64,000 nt of DNA, taken from UTCHB3 sp964531325. GTDB taxonomy: Bacteria > Bacteroidota > Ignavibacteria > Ignavibacteriales > Ignavibacteriaceae. This document shows, piece after piece, positions 1-9,116 of this stretch (within the stretch, counting starts at the first letter, position 1; the number at the start of each line of letters is the position of its first letter). The DNA is taken from the NCBI GenBank assembly GCA_964531325.1, contig CAZHCW010000006.1, positions 1-64,000 of the forward strand, given 5' to 3'. The translations under genes and the position numbers were made by a program. The notes under the pieces are model-generated. The model was not told the DNA's origin, ran no database searches, and saw only the letters and a list, made by a program, of their open reading frames with translations.

Positions 1-583
1 GTTGGGGGATTGATTATTTGCTACGAATATCAATTCCGCTCCACGGAAAAATGGGGGTGGGGGGTTGATTATTTGCTACGAATATTTAACCTGCCGCCGC
101 GGGTTGTAGATGTGAAGAATCCTGAAAATCCTAATTCAGACAATATTCGTGAATATCTTTTTTCATCGTGAATATCGTGTTCAAACTCCACCCGAGAATA
201 TATCCCTTTCCTGTTTCATTCTGCAGACGGCAATCGGGACGATTACCACTCCTAACTCTTACGCTAAAAATCCGTGGAATCTGTGATAATCCGTGGAATC
301 CGCGTAATTATCCCCCTCTCTGCGAAAATCTCCCAAAGGGATGCCTTCGGCACGTCTAATCTGCGTGTATCTGCGTCCCCTAAAATCCGCTGCAATCCGC
401 TTAATCCGTTTCATCCGCGTTCTATCAAAAATCCCCATCCGTGAAAATCCGTGTTAAATCCGTGGCATCCGTGGAACTATCCCTCACTCTCTTTCAGCCC
501 CTTAGCCTCAAAATTATTACAATTCATAAAAATTTTGTTATTTAGAAGTTCCATTAATATATTTTTTTAAGGAGTTATACGAG
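1..583. repeat. intergenic repeat island A
   Basis: No credible gene is present. A 21-base word ending in TGCTACGAATAT occurs twice, at 10-30 and 65-85. From about 220 the sequence contains GCAGACGGCAATCGGGAC (223-240), many ATCCGTGG/ATCCGCGT-like words, and TGTATCTGCGTCCCC (about 366-380). The same words recur near 24.2, 39.2-39.4, 41.6-41.7 and 49.3-49.5 kb, in either orientation. The last 60 bases are AT-rich and end with AAGGAGTT before the first gene, so they probably hold its promoter and ribosome binding site. A 63-codon reading frame at 168-359 runs through the repeat words and is rejected. Confidence 0.7.
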
Positions 584-1846
584 ATGGCGGTCATAAGACC
601 ATTCAGAGCACTTCGGCCCGCAAAAGCAGTTGCCGAGCAGGTTGCAAGTGTTCCTTACGATGTTGTAAGTACCGACGAAGCAAGACATTTAGCAGAAAAC
701 AATCCATTCAGTTTTTTGAGAATTACCCGTTCTGAACTTGAATTTCCAAATTCTCAGGATCCGTATTCACCGGAAATTTATGCCAAGGCTAAAGCCAATC
801 TGGAAACTATTGCAAAAAATGCTCCACTTCTTGAAGAAGAGGATGCATCTTTCTACCTCTATCGTTTAACGATGGATGGAAGAAGCCAGACGGGTATAGC
901 AGCCACTTTTTCCGTGGATGATTATGACAATAATATCATTCTGAAACATGAAAAAACCCGTAAAGTTAAAGAAGACGACAGAACAAACCACATAATCACA
1001 ACCGGAGCCCAGACCGGCGTTGTTTTCCTTACTTATAAAGGTGTAAAAGGCATAACAACACTAAAAAGTTCGGTTATGGCTTCTGTTGAACCATTGTATG
1101 CATTTACTGCCCCCGATGGTATCAAACATGAAGTATGGCAATTGCCTTTGGAACTCAACGAAACTATTGTTGAAGAAGTGAGAAAAGTTAAAAATCTCTA
1201 CATTGCAGATGGCCACCACCGTGCAGCTTCTGCATCCAGAGCCAGAACAGTTGCTAAAGAAAACAACCCTGCTCACAGAGGATCGGAAGATTACAACTAT
1301 TTTATCGCCGTGCTTTTCCCTGCTGAGGAACTCAAGATTCTCCCTTACAACAGAGTTGTCATCGACCTTAACAACCACACCAAAGATCAATTTTTCTCCA
1401 AAATCAAAGAGAATTTTGAACTGACCGAAAATGGCAATGCTTCGCCTTCACAAAAAGGTGAATTTAGCATGTTGCTTGATGGTAAATGGTATGGACTTAA
1501 ATTAAAACCCGAACATTTTGAAAATGGTAAACTAAAAGGTGCCACTTCTGTTGGTGATACTCTTGATGTGAGTATCCTTCAGAATTTCCTCCTTGAACCA
1601 ATTCTTGGGGTTGACGATCCCCGAACAAGCAAAAGGATTGATTTCATTGGTGGAATACGAGGAACTGCAGAACTTGAAAAATTAACAACGACAGGCAAGT
1701 TTGGTGTGGCTTTTTCACTTTATCCTGTTACCGTGGAGGATCTGATGAAGATTTCTGATGCAGGCGAAGTGATGCCACCTAAATCAACATGGTTTGAACC
1801 AAAATTGAGAGACGGACTTCTAACCCACCTCATCGAGGTTGAATAA
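584..1846 (+). CDS. DUF1015 family protein
   Basis: A 420-residue soluble protein. It opens with AVIRPFRALRP and has VASVPYDVV, followed further on by LYIADGHHRAASA; these are the hallmarks of the DUF1015 family. The biochemical role of the family is not established, but its genes often sit beside serine-biosynthesis genes, as here with serC 35 bases downstream. The HHR motif near residue 211 suggests a metal or phosphate site, which is inference. The start is supported by a clear AAGGAG about 10 bases upstream. Length is normal for the family and nothing looks truncated. Likely co-transcribed with serC. No signal peptide or membrane segment is present, so it should be cytoplasmic. Confidence 0.9.
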   Translation: MAVIRPFRALRPAKAVAEQVASVPYDVVSTDEARHLAENNPFSFLRITRSELEFPNSQDPYSPEIYAKAKANLETIAKNAPLLEEEDASFYLYRLTMDGRSQTGIAATFSVDDYDNNIILKHEKTRKVKEDDRTNHIITTGAQTGVVFLTYKGVKGITTLKSSVMASVEPLYAFTAPDGIKHEVWQLPLELNETIVEEVRKVKNLYIADGHHRAASASRARTVAKENNPAHRGSEDYNYFIAVLFPAEELKILPYNRVVIDLNNHTKDQFFSKIKENFELTENGNASPSQKGEFSMLLDGKWYGLKLKPEHFENGKLKGATSVGDTLDVSILQNFLLEPILGVDDPRTSKRIDFIGGIRGTAELEKLTTTGKFGVAFSLYPVTVEDLMKISDAGEVMPPKSTWFEPKLRDGLLTHLIEVE

Positions 1847-1881
1847 GAAGCCTATTAAACAATCTGTAAAAGGATACCGAT

Positions 1882-2970
1882 ATGGAAAAACGAATATTCA
1901 ATTTCAGTGCAGGTCCTGCGATTCTTCCGGAACCTGTTCTAAAAAAAGCCCAGGAAGATCTTTTTTGTCTCCCCGGTGTTGGCATGTCAATTCTTGAAAT
2001 TAGCCACAGGTCAAAAACCTTCGAAGCCATTCTTGCATCCGCAAAAAATGGTTTAAGACAACTTCTCGATATCCCTGAAAATTATGATATCCTTTTCCTT
2101 CAGGGTGGAGCGAGCCTGCAGTTTTCGATGGTTCCGATGAATTTGATGCCACCTGTAAACAAAGCAGACTACATTGTAACAGGCGTTTGGGCAAAAAAAG
2201 CAGTTAAAGAAGCCAAAAGAGTAGGAACAGTAAATATATCCTACACAGCTGAAGCTTCAAACTTCAACCATGTTCCAAAACAAGGTGAATTTACGCTTGA
2301 TCCAGAAGCTGCCTATGTTCACTATACATCAAATAATACTATTTATGGAACCCAGTTTGACTATATCCCCGAAGTTGGCAATGTTCCTCTTGTCTGCGAT
2401 ATGTCGTCAGACATCCTTTATAGAAAAATTGATGTAACTAAATTTGCCATGATTTATGCCGGTGCTCAGAAGAATATTGGACCGTCAGGCGTTACTCTGG
2501 TTATCATCAGAAAAGACCTGCTGGAAAGATCGTCTGACTCGCTGCCAACCATGCTAAATTACAAAACACATACAGAAAACGATTCAATGTTTAACACTCC
2601 AAATACTTTTGGAATTTATATCATTGATCTCGTTGCAAAATATCTGCTCGAAAATGGCGGACTTGATGCAATGTATGCAACAAATCAGAAAAAAGCTGCT
2701 CTTCTATATGATTGTTTTGATTCAAGCAACGGGTTTTATAAAGCCCATGCCGTTCCCGGAAGCAGATCGTTAATGAATGTCACCTTTAATCTTCCAACTC
2801 CTGAATTGGAAAAACAGTTGATTGCCGATGCAACAGCTGCAGGTTTTGATGGATTAAAAGGTCACCGTTCTGTTGGTGGACTTCGTGCATCAATCTACAA
2901 TGCTTTCCCACTGAAAGGTGTTGAAGCACTTGTTGATTTTTTGAACGATTATAAGAAGAAAAACAGTTAG
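1882..2970 (+). CDS. serC: phosphoserine aminotransferase
   Basis: A PLP enzyme of 362 residues that converts 3-phosphohydroxypyruvate and glutamate to phosphoserine and 2-oxoglutarate, the second step of serine synthesis (family knowledge). It starts with RIFNFSAGPAILP, the typical SerC N-terminus. YAGAQKNIGPSG contains the PLP lysine (K197 by codon count), and GHRSVGGLRASIYNA near the end is the conserved C-terminal motif. Length matches the family. It follows the DUF1015 gene closely and is itself followed by a strong hairpin terminator at about 2992-3025, so the pair probably forms one transcription unit. Cytoplasmic homodimer expected. Confidence 0.97.
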   Translation: MEKRIFNFSAGPAILPEPVLKKAQEDLFCLPGVGMSILEISHRSKTFEAILASAKNGLRQLLDIPENYDILFLQGGASLQFSMVPMNLMPPVNKADYIVTGVWAKKAVKEAKRVGTVNISYTAEASNFNHVPKQGEFTLDPEAAYVHYTSNNTIYGTQFDYIPEVGNVPLVCDMSSDILYRKIDVTKFAMIYAGAQKNIGPSGVTLVIIRKDLLERSSDSLPTMLNYKTHTENDSMFNTPNTFGIYIIDLVAKYLLENGGLDAMYATNQKKAALLYDCFDSSNGFYKAHAVPGSRSLMNVTFNLPTPELEKQLIADATAAGFDGLKGHRSVGGLRASIYNAFPLKGVEALVDFLNDYKKKNS

Positions 2971-2991
2971 TATTAAACAATTACGACTATG

Positions 2992-3025
2992 GAAAGACCG
3001 GCTGTTTACCCGGCCGGTCTTTCTG
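2992..3025 (+). terminator. rho-independent terminator after serC
   Basis: A 10-bp perfect stem, AAAGACCGGC (2993-3002) with GCCGGTCTTT (3013-3022), has a 10-base loop and a short T-rich tail. It lies 22 bases after the serC stop and ends the DUF1015-serC unit. Confidence 0.85.
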
Positions 3026-3045
3026 TGTAAAAAAGGAGTTATGAG

Positions 3046-3474
3046 ATGAAAAAACCTCTCTCATTCATCTTCCTTTTCGCTTCACTGGTATTTCTTGCCG
3101 GCTGTAGTGAGGAAGAAAGAGTATTCGAAATCACCAAAACAGAAGTTTATCCCATGCTGATCGACAGTGCATTACAGCAGTGGGAAATAAATATTCCCAT
3201 TATCGTAAAAGGATATTCTGAAAACCGTGACGGTGAACAATTCGTAAGGAAAGTGATGTTTAAAGTGGAGCTCATAACACCCGATGGCAAAAAGGCAGAT
3301 ACTTTTGAAGAGCTGGATACTGCCACCGAAGATGAAAGTAAACCTGACACCAAAATGGATGCCCAGTTTTATGTGCAACCCGCTGATTCAGGCGAATACA
3401 CAGCTAAAATCTCGATAACAGACGAATTTACAAAAAAAACTATAACCAAAGACCAAAAATTTAAAGTAAGATAA
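3046..3474 (+). CDS. small predicted lipoprotein, unknown function
   Basis: A 142-residue protein with a hydrophobic signal segment ending in FLAGCS, a lipoprotein signal-peptidase II site with Cys at residue 20. It should therefore be lipid-anchored in the envelope. The mature part is charged, rich in strand-forming residues and ends with KKTITKDQKFKV, compatible with a small Ig-like beta-sandwich; that fold is inference. The start is well placed behind GGAGTTATGAG, nearly the same leader as the first gene in the window. It sits between a terminator and alaS, with only 10 bases to alaS, so it may be the first gene of an alaS transcript. I do not recognise a named family. Confidence 0.8.
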   Translation: MKKPLSFIFLFASLVFLAGCSEEERVFEITKTEVYPMLIDSALQQWEINIPIIVKGYSENRDGEQFVRKVMFKVELITPDGKKADTFEELDTATEDESKPDTKMDAQFYVQPADSGEYTAKISITDEFTKKTITKDQKFKVR

Positions 3475-3484
3475 AATCGAAAAA

Positions 3485-6076
3485 ATGACCTCTCAAGAAA
3501 TTAGACAACAGTTCCTGGATTTTTTTGCATCCAAACAGCACAAAATTGTATCCGGTTCGCCGGTAGTTCCCTATGATGATCCTACACTTCTTTTCTCTAA
3601 TGCGGGTATGAACCAGTTTAAAGATGTTTTCCTTGCAACGGGTAAAAGAGACTATACCCGGGCAGCCGATACTCAAAAATGTATCCGCGTATCAGGAAAA
3701 CACAACGATCTTGAAGAAGTGGGAATTGATACCTACCACCACACCTTTTTTGAGATGTTGGGTAACTGGTCGTTTGGCGACTATTACAAAAAGGAAGCCA
3801 TCCAATGGGCATGGGAGCTGTTAACTGAAGTTTGGAAACTGCCAAAAGAGAGATTGTTTGCTACTGTTTACAGAACGGATGATGAAGCTCTTGAGATGTG
3901 GAAAACTGTGACCGACATTAACCCTTCGCATATCCTGAAATTTGACGAAAAAGACAATTTTTGGGAGATGGGTGAAACGGGTCCGTGTGGTCCCTGCTCC
4001 GAAATCCATATCAATCTAAGTGATGATTATGATGATCCCTCTCTGGTAAATGCAGGATCACCACTTTGTATTGAAATCTGGAACCTCGTTTTTATTCAGT
4101 TTAATCGTGATGAAAACGGGGAACTTCACGAACTTCCTGCAAAACATGTTGACACAGGGATGGGATTTGAAAGACTTGTCGCCGTAATTCAGGGCAAATC
4201 GTCCAATTATGATACCGATGTCTTTATGCCAATTATCAGAAAAATTGAAGAGATTTCGGGTGCCGATTACACAGCAGAAACGGATATCATTCCAATTCGT
4301 GTAATTGCAGACCATATCAGAACTCTTTCATTTGCAATTGCCGATGGAGCTGTCCCCAGCAATGAGGGCAGAGGTTATGTCCTCAGAAGAATTCTTAGAA
4401 GAGCTGCCCGTTATGGCAGGAAAATTCATCTGAACAACCCTTTTCTTTATCAACTTGTCGATACTCTTGCACAACAGATGGGCAGTCAGTTCCCTGAGAT
4501 TGTGGAAAATAAAGAGTTTGTTAAAAAGATTATAAGAAGTGAAGAAGAAAGTTTTAACAAAACTCTCGACCGTGGAATACACCATTTTGAAGAAATTGCC
4601 GGAAACTTGAAAAAATCGGGAATAAAAGAGATTCCCGGTGTCGATGCCTTTAAACTTTACGATACCTACGGTTTTCCGTTTGACCTGACCAGAATAATCG
4701 CTGCTGAACAAGGATTTACAGTGGATGAAGCCGGATTTGAAAAGAATATGACCGAACAACGCGAAAGAGCCCGCGAAGCCACAAAAAGCAAAATTGGTCT
4801 TGTTAATATTATAGCCGGTGGACTTGATGACTTTGAAACCATCGATAACAATTCCACCACTTTTACCGGTTATGAATCACTAAGCGAAAACGCCACCATC
4901 ACGGGTATAAAACGGGATGGAAGTGGAGAACTGATAATTCTTGACAAAACACCTTTTTATGTGGAAGCCGGCGGTCAGATTGATGACCTCGGTATAATCC
5001 GTATCGGCGAAAACAAACTCGTTGTTGACGATGTCCTTAAAAATGAAGGAAAGGTGATACATGTTGTTGACAACAAATCCGGTGTCCTTGTTGATACAGG
5101 AATGGAGGTAATAGCCGAAGTTGATCGCAGAAGAAGATGGGACATTATGCGTAATCACTCCGCAACCCACTTCATGCACTCGGCACTCAGGAAAACACTC
5201 GGTACACATGTCCAGCAGGCGGGTTCCTATGTGGGTCCCGACAGATTAAGATTCGATTTCTCCCACTTTGGGAAAGTGACTAAAGAAGAGCTCGCCGACA
5301 TAGAGGCCCAGGTGAATGAGGTACTGAGAGAAAACATCCCGCTTACTCATCATAGAAACATGCCAATTGAAAAAGCAAAAAGCATGGGTGCGTTAATGTT
5401 TTTTGGGGATAAATATGGTGATCTTGTGAATGTCGTTCAGTTTGGCAACGAATCAATCGAATTCTGCGGCGGAACACATGTTCAAAACTCTTCGCAGATT
5501 GGTCTCTTTAAAATTCTTTCCGAGTCATCCATTTCGAGTGGAGTAAGAAGAATTGAAGCTGTTACGGGTGCAGGTGTTGAAAGATTTATCCAGCATCAGT
5601 TTGAAAAACTAAATGAGTCGAGTGACACAATTGCCAAACTTCACGATGAAAAGAAAAAACTCGAAAAAGAGATAGCAGAATTTAAACTCACTCAAAAGAA
5701 ACAACAAATTTCAAAAGTAGTCGCTTCGGGAGAACCGTTTGAAGGAATCACCCTCTATTCGGCAATAATTGAAGCTGATGGAAATGATGAGTTGAAACAA
5801 CTTGGTGATGATCTCAGAGATCATATTAAATCAGGTGTTGGACTTCTCCTCTCGGTGTTTGACGAAAAAGTTGGTCTTGTTTGCGTCGTAACTGACGATC
5901 TGATCAAACAAAAAAACCTCTCCGCAGGAAAGATTGTGGGTGATGTTGCCCGGGTTCTTGGAGGTGGTGGAGGTGGCAGACCACAGTCGGCAACCGCTGG
6001 CGGGAAAGATATTCAGAAGATAAACGAAGCTTTGGTTGAGTTCAAGAAGATAGTGGGAAGATACCTCACATCATAG
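3485..6076 (+). CDS. alaS: alanine--tRNA ligase
   Basis: An 863-residue class II aminoacyl-tRNA synthetase that charges tRNA-Ala in the cytoplasm. N-terminal IRQQFLDFFASKQH and PTLLFSNAGMNQFKDVF are the aminoacylation core. HSATHFMHSALRK and FCGGTH are the metal-binding motifs of the editing domain, and GGGGGRPQSATAGGK is the C-terminal oligomerisation (C-Ala) region. All domains are present in order and the length is typical. The start codon is 10 bases after the lipoprotein stop. A strong terminator follows at 6126-6163. Confidence 0.98.
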   Translation: MTSQEIRQQFLDFFASKQHKIVSGSPVVPYDDPTLLFSNAGMNQFKDVFLATGKRDYTRAADTQKCIRVSGKHNDLEEVGIDTYHHTFFEMLGNWSFGDYYKKEAIQWAWELLTEVWKLPKERLFATVYRTDDEALEMWKTVTDINPSHILKFDEKDNFWEMGETGPCGPCSEIHINLSDDYDDPSLVNAGSPLCIEIWNLVFIQFNRDENGELHELPAKHVDTGMGFERLVAVIQGKSSNYDTDVFMPIIRKIEEISGADYTAETDIIPIRVIADHIRTLSFAIADGAVPSNEGRGYVLRRILRRAARYGRKIHLNNPFLYQLVDTLAQQMGSQFPEIVENKEFVKKIIRSEEESFNKTLDRGIHHFEEIAGNLKKSGIKEIPGVDAFKLYDTYGFPFDLTRIIAAEQGFTVDEAGFEKNMTEQRERAREATKSKIGLVNIIAGGLDDFETIDNNSTTFTGYESLSENATITGIKRDGSGELIILDKTPFYVEAGGQIDDLGIIRIGENKLVVDDVLKNEGKVIHVVDNKSGVLVDTGMEVIAEVDRRRRWDIMRNHSATHFMHSALRKTLGTHVQQAGSYVGPDRLRFDFSHFGKVTKEELADIEAQVNEVLRENIPLTHHRNMPIEKAKSMGALMFFGDKYGDLVNVVQFGNESIEFCGGTHVQNSSQIGLFKILSESSISSGVRRIEAVTGAGVERFIQHQFEKLNESSDTIAKLHDEKKKLEKEIAEFKLTQKKQQISKVVASGEPFEGITLYSAIIEADGNDELKQLGDDLRDHIKSGVGLLLSVFDEKVGLVCVVTDDLIKQKNLSAGKIVGDVARVLGGGGGGRPQSATAGGKDIQKINEALVEFKKIVGRYLTS

Positions 6077-6125
6077 TTCTCAGCGATTTCTGAACGATTT
6101 TGCCTCTATTTTCAATTTAATTTAT

Positions 6126-6163
6126 GCGATTTGTGACAAAAATGCCACAAATCGCTTTTTTTT
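6126..6163 (+). terminator. rho-independent terminator after alaS
   Basis: A 10-bp stem, GCGATTTGTG (6126-6135) with CACAAATCGC (6146-6155), is followed by eight T residues. It lies 50 bases downstream of the alaS stop. Confidence 0.9.
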
Positions 6164-6370
6164 ACTTTTTAATAACAACAGAATTCGTATTTTGCACGAG
6201 AGAATAAACAACATACCTTAAAATAGTAAATTATGCGGCGAGGTTGTTGTTTAATTATTCAATGTGGAATGTAGAGAGTTTTCGTTCGGAGGATCATCCG
6301 TGTCTGTTTGGGTAGTTCTTTGCCGCTGACATCTCTAGGGTATTCAATAAATCATCAAGGAAGTAGTAAG
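6164..6370 (+). promoter_or_regulatory. leader region of the SpoVG-like gene
   Basis: Non-coding stretch between the alaS terminator and the SpoVG-like start. It is AT-rich to about 6260, where a promoter is expected, and then becomes more GC-balanced, ending in AAGGAAGTAGTAAG directly before ATG 6371. No riboswitch family could be recognised. The 63 bases between 6308 and 6370 are open in frame with the gene, but the strong ribosome binding site favours 6371. Confidence 0.4.
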
Positions 6371-6622
6371 ATGAAGATAACAAGGTTTTCCCTCACAAAT
6401 GGAACAACCAACACCAAAGCTCATTTTGATATTGAGACTTCGGACGGAATAATTCTCAAAGGTTTTCAAATTGTTGAAGGCCGCGACAGTCTTTTTGTTC
6501 GAGCTCCAAAAGAGAGGGGAAAAGATAATCAGTGGTACGACAGAGTAATTCTGCCCGAACCAATGAAGAGTGAACTGGAAACAATGGCAGTTGATGAATT
6601 CAACAACAGACGCGACCACTAA
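6371..6622 (+). CDS. SpoVG-like regulatory protein
   Basis: An 83-residue protein. The middle, GFQIVEGRDSLFVRAPKE, followed by YDRVILPEP, aligns by eye with the SpoVG signature (IxVIxGxxGLFVAMPxxx, then a conserved HPI). SpoVG proteins are small nucleic-acid-binding regulators, known for septation control in Firmicutes and also found in non-sporulating bacteria. The ATG at 6371 is chosen over an upstream in-frame start at 6308 because AAGGAAG precedes it and the family begins right there. It is monocistronic, with a terminator at 6647-6677. The match is by motif only, so a more distant family member is possible. Confidence 0.7.
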   Translation: MKITRFSLTNGTTNTKAHFDIETSDGIILKGFQIVEGRDSLFVRAPKERGKDNQWYDRVILPEPMKSELETMAVDEFNNRRDH

Positions 6623-6646
6623 TTCTACACTTTTGTGTCCTTTTAT

Positions 6647-6677
6647 AAGGCTGTTTTCTTTCGAGAACAGCCTTTTT
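6647..6677 (+). terminator. rho-independent terminator after the SpoVG-like gene
   Basis: AAGGCTGTT pairs with AACAGCCTT around a CTTTCG-type loop and is followed by TTTTT. The hairpin lies 24 bases after the stop and may also serve the convergent gene at 6694-7629. Confidence 0.85.
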
Positions 6678-6693
6678 CATTTTTAAATCTTTG

Positions 6694-7629
6694 TCAGATT
6701 CTCCGTCTGAATCCATCCCCCAGAATTTCGTGAACATTGTTGATGATCAAAAATGCGGTGGGGTCAACCCTGTGAACTATCTCAGTAAGAATTTGCAGTT
6801 CTTTGTTGGTCACAACTGTATAGATCACTTCCCGGTCGATATTGCGATATAAACCTCTCGATTTGAGTGCTGTTGCTCCTCGACTAAGTTCGTTCATTAT
6901 CGCCTCCCCAACTTCATTGTGTTTATCTGTAATGATTAGCGCAGCTTTGGCGTAGTCAAAACCGTCTATGATGATGTCGATCAGCCGTGATGAAACAAAA
7001 AGGAGGAAAACTGCGTAGAGTGTGAGCGAAAGGGCGGGTTTGTCAACACTTAACCCTTTTTGATCGATGATGAATCCGGCAAGAAGTATCACAAAAATGT
7101 CGATCATGATGATTGCCTGACCCGGTTTTACACCATATTTTTTCTTCAAAATGGCTGCCACAATGTCAGAACCTGCGGTGGTTCCCCCAAACTTAAAGAT
7201 CAGGCCCAACCCTATACCCAGTAGCACTGCTCCAATCAAAATCAGGAAGAGAAAATCGTTTTGCAAAAGGTCTTTTACAGTTTGGGTGTCCTGAAGCCTG
7301 ATCATAGGAAGACCGGGGAAATCACCCCTGAGAAAATCGATGAAAAAGGAATTTAGTGTAAACCCAAAAAATGTTCTTATTCCAAACGATTTTCCAAGTT
7401 CTTTTAATCCCCATAAATAAAGTGGTATGTTCAATACCCAGATTGCGATACCAATCGGAATGGCACCATCGGTTAAATAATACAGCGACATCGAAAGTCC
7501 ACTTACGCCGCCGGGAACCACCTTTGCATCCACAAGGAAGATGCTGATACCCAGAGCCATAATCAAGGCACCAAGCGCAATAAAGAAATAATCTGTTATT
7601 AATTGTTTTTTAGATTTAAGTATTTCCAT
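6694..7629 (-). CDS. YitT family membrane protein with C-terminal DUF2179 domain
   Basis: A 311-residue protein with five to six hydrophobic helices in the first 215 residues, including FFIALGALIMALGISIFLV near the N-terminus. It has the glycine-rich VVPGGVSGLSMSLY and KFGGTTAGSDIVA motifs typical of YitT/DUF161 proteins. The soluble C-terminus (about 220-305), with ALIITDKHNEVGEAI and REVIYTVVTNKE, fits DUF2179. It is an inner-membrane protein; the substrate or signal is unknown for the family. It stands alone, convergent with the SpoVG-like gene and separated by a hairpin from the T9SS gene upstream. Confidence 0.92.
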   Translation of the reverse strand: MEILKSKKQLITDYFFIALGALIMALGISIFLVDAKVVPGGVSGLSMSLYYLTDGAIPIGIAIWVLNIPLYLWGLKELGKSFGIRTFFGFTLNSFFIDFLRGDFPGLPMIRLQDTQTVKDLLQNDFLFLILIGAVLLGIGLGLIFKFGGTTAGSDIVAAILKKKYGVKPGQAIIMIDIFVILLAGFIIDQKGLSVDKPALSLTLYAVFLLFVSSRLIDIIIDGFDYAKAALIITDKHNEVGEAIMNELSRGATALKSRGLYRNIDREVIYTVVTNKELQILTEIVHRVDPTAFLIINNVHEILGDGFRRRI

Positions 7630-7700
7630 GGTCTCTATTCTTTTAAAAAAATCAAACCGTAAAAATACCCAATATATGAATGGGAATAAAATTGATTTTA

Positions 7701-7737
7701 AAACAGATCGGCAGACTACCCGTTAGAGCAGTCTGCC
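7701..7737 (-). terminator. hairpin terminator after the T9SS gene
   Basis: Read on the minus strand, GGCAGACT pairs with AGTCTGCC around a 12-base loop, followed by GATCTGTTTT. It lies 25 bases after the stop of the 7762-9039 gene. The T-run is interrupted, so termination strength is uncertain. Confidence 0.65.
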
Positions 7738-7761
7738 TGAATAACCCAAAAAGTCCAACCG

Positions 7762-9039
7762 TTATTTTAGAAGTGTAAGTTTCTTCATTGCTGACATTAT
7801 TTTTCCGTCAGCACCCGTGAGGCTCAGTTTGTAGAGATAAACTCCCGAACTTAGTCCCAAATTGGTAAAATCGACAATTTTAGTGTGCTTTCCTGCTGTA
7901 AGGTATTCAGAGATCAGTGTTGCAATCTTCTCTCCCTGCATGTTATAGAGCATCAGCTCAGTTTGTCCGTCACTCTGCAGACTAAATGAAAAGGTCGTTG
8001 AAGGATTGAACGGATTTGGGAAGTTCTGGTTCAGTGCAAAATCAACGGGGATCCCGTTTTCTTCCTCTACGGAAGTGGTGCCCGACAATTTGTAGATCGC
8101 ACTTTTATCTCCTACCGCCCATCCTGTTCCGTTTGGAGTGAACACGACCGATCGGAAGTTCTCAAACATCGGTACAGGGTTTGTTGTTTGGGCGGTCCAG
8201 CTAACACCACCATCTGTTGTCTTGTAGATTCCATAATTCTGAAGAAAAAACATCGTCCTGCCGACCACATAACCCGTATTGACATCGGTAAAATGAACTC
8301 CATGGAAGTAGTAGGGACCTGTGGAAATTGTGGTTGTGGCTTGCCAGGTTGCGCCACCATCGGTTGTTTTGTGAACGATATTGTCCTGTCCCCATGTGTC
8401 GGAAACAAAACCCGTGTTGGCATCAAGAAAATGGATGTCGCGAACTTCCGCAAAATGGGTTACCGAGGCCCAGGTTGTGCCACCATCTGTAGTCCTCAAG
8501 AATTTAGGACCACCACCGACCCAACCGATGTTGCTGTTGAAAAACTTAATAGACTTGAAATCTGAAGTCACACTCGTGGGTACTGTCTGCCAGTTCGTTC
8601 CTCCGTTGGTAGTCTTCAACAAGAGTCCGTCAGTTCCGGCTGCCCATCCGTTATTCTGATCATGGAAGAATATCGCTTCAATACTTGAGAAGTTTGGAGC
8701 TCCTGTGGTTTGTGCCACCCAGGTTGCTCCTCCGTCTGTGGTCTTGCTGATCTTTCCGAGAGTACCGGATGAACCGCTAACCCATGCAGTAGTGGTGGAG
8801 ATAGCGTAAAATCCTCTGGTATCATTAATGTTGGTGTTAACCTCACTCCATGTATTGCCCCCATCTGAAGTCCGAAGCACTTTAGATTCAGCAGCGATCC
8901 ATCCATTTAAGTCGTCGAGGAACTGCACCTTCACAAATCTCATATCAGAAACCGGGGAAGTTACTCCTGTCCATTGAGCTGAGAGTGAGGAAGTAATAAA
9001 GATGCCAAAAAGCACCATATTAAATAAAATTCTAATCAT
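7762..9039 (-). CDS. secreted YCF48/BNR-type repeat protein with T9SS sorting domain
   Basis: A 425-residue protein with an N-terminal signal peptide (MIRILFNMVLFGIFITSSLSA). Six or more repeats follow, each containing TxDGGxTW-like words, spaced roughly 45 residues apart. That is the pattern of YCF48/BNR-type beta-propellers. The C-terminus has NQNFPNPFNPSTT, then LSSGVYLYKLS and a final MKKLTLLK, which is a T9SS type A sorting domain. It should be exported across both membranes and attached to the surface or released. It lies 77 bases downstream of the LuxR-type regulator and is probably in, or controlled by, the same unit. Its ligand is unknown. Confidence 0.92.
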   Translation of the reverse strand: MIRILFNMVLFGIFITSSLSAQWTGVTSPVSDMRFVKVQFLDDLNGWIAAESKVLRTSDGGNTWSEVNTNINDTRGFYAISTTTAWVSGSSGTLGKISKTTDGGATWVAQTTGAPNFSSIEAIFFHDQNNGWAAGTDGLLLKTTNGGTNWQTVPTSVTSDFKSIKFFNSNIGWVGGGPKFLRTTDGGTTWASVTHFAEVRDIHFLDANTGFVSDTWGQDNIVHKTTDGGATWQATTTISTGPYYFHGVHFTDVNTGYVVGRTMFFLQNYGIYKTTDGGVSWTAQTTNPVPMFENFRSVVFTPNGTGWAVGDKSAIYKLSGTTSVEEENGIPVDFALNQNFPNPFNPSTTFSFSLQSDGQTELMLYNMQGEKIATLISEYLTAGKHTKIVDFTNLGLSSGVYLYKLSLTGADGKIMSAMKKLTLLK

Positions 9040-9116
9040 TTCGATTACCTTAAATTGTTAATTGTTTAATCACAATTTAAGGTAGAGGCGATATCAGGGG
9101 CAATAACGCAAATGCG

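Noticed and set aside
168..359. A 63-codon plus-strand frame inside repeat island A
   Set aside because: It is made from the same ATCCGTGG/TCTGCG repeat words as other non-coding islands, has no ribosome binding site and no protein-like composition.
8188..8659. Overlapping plus-strand frames inside the T9SS repeat gene
   Set aside because: They are antisense shadows of regularly repeated codons in the minus-strand gene.
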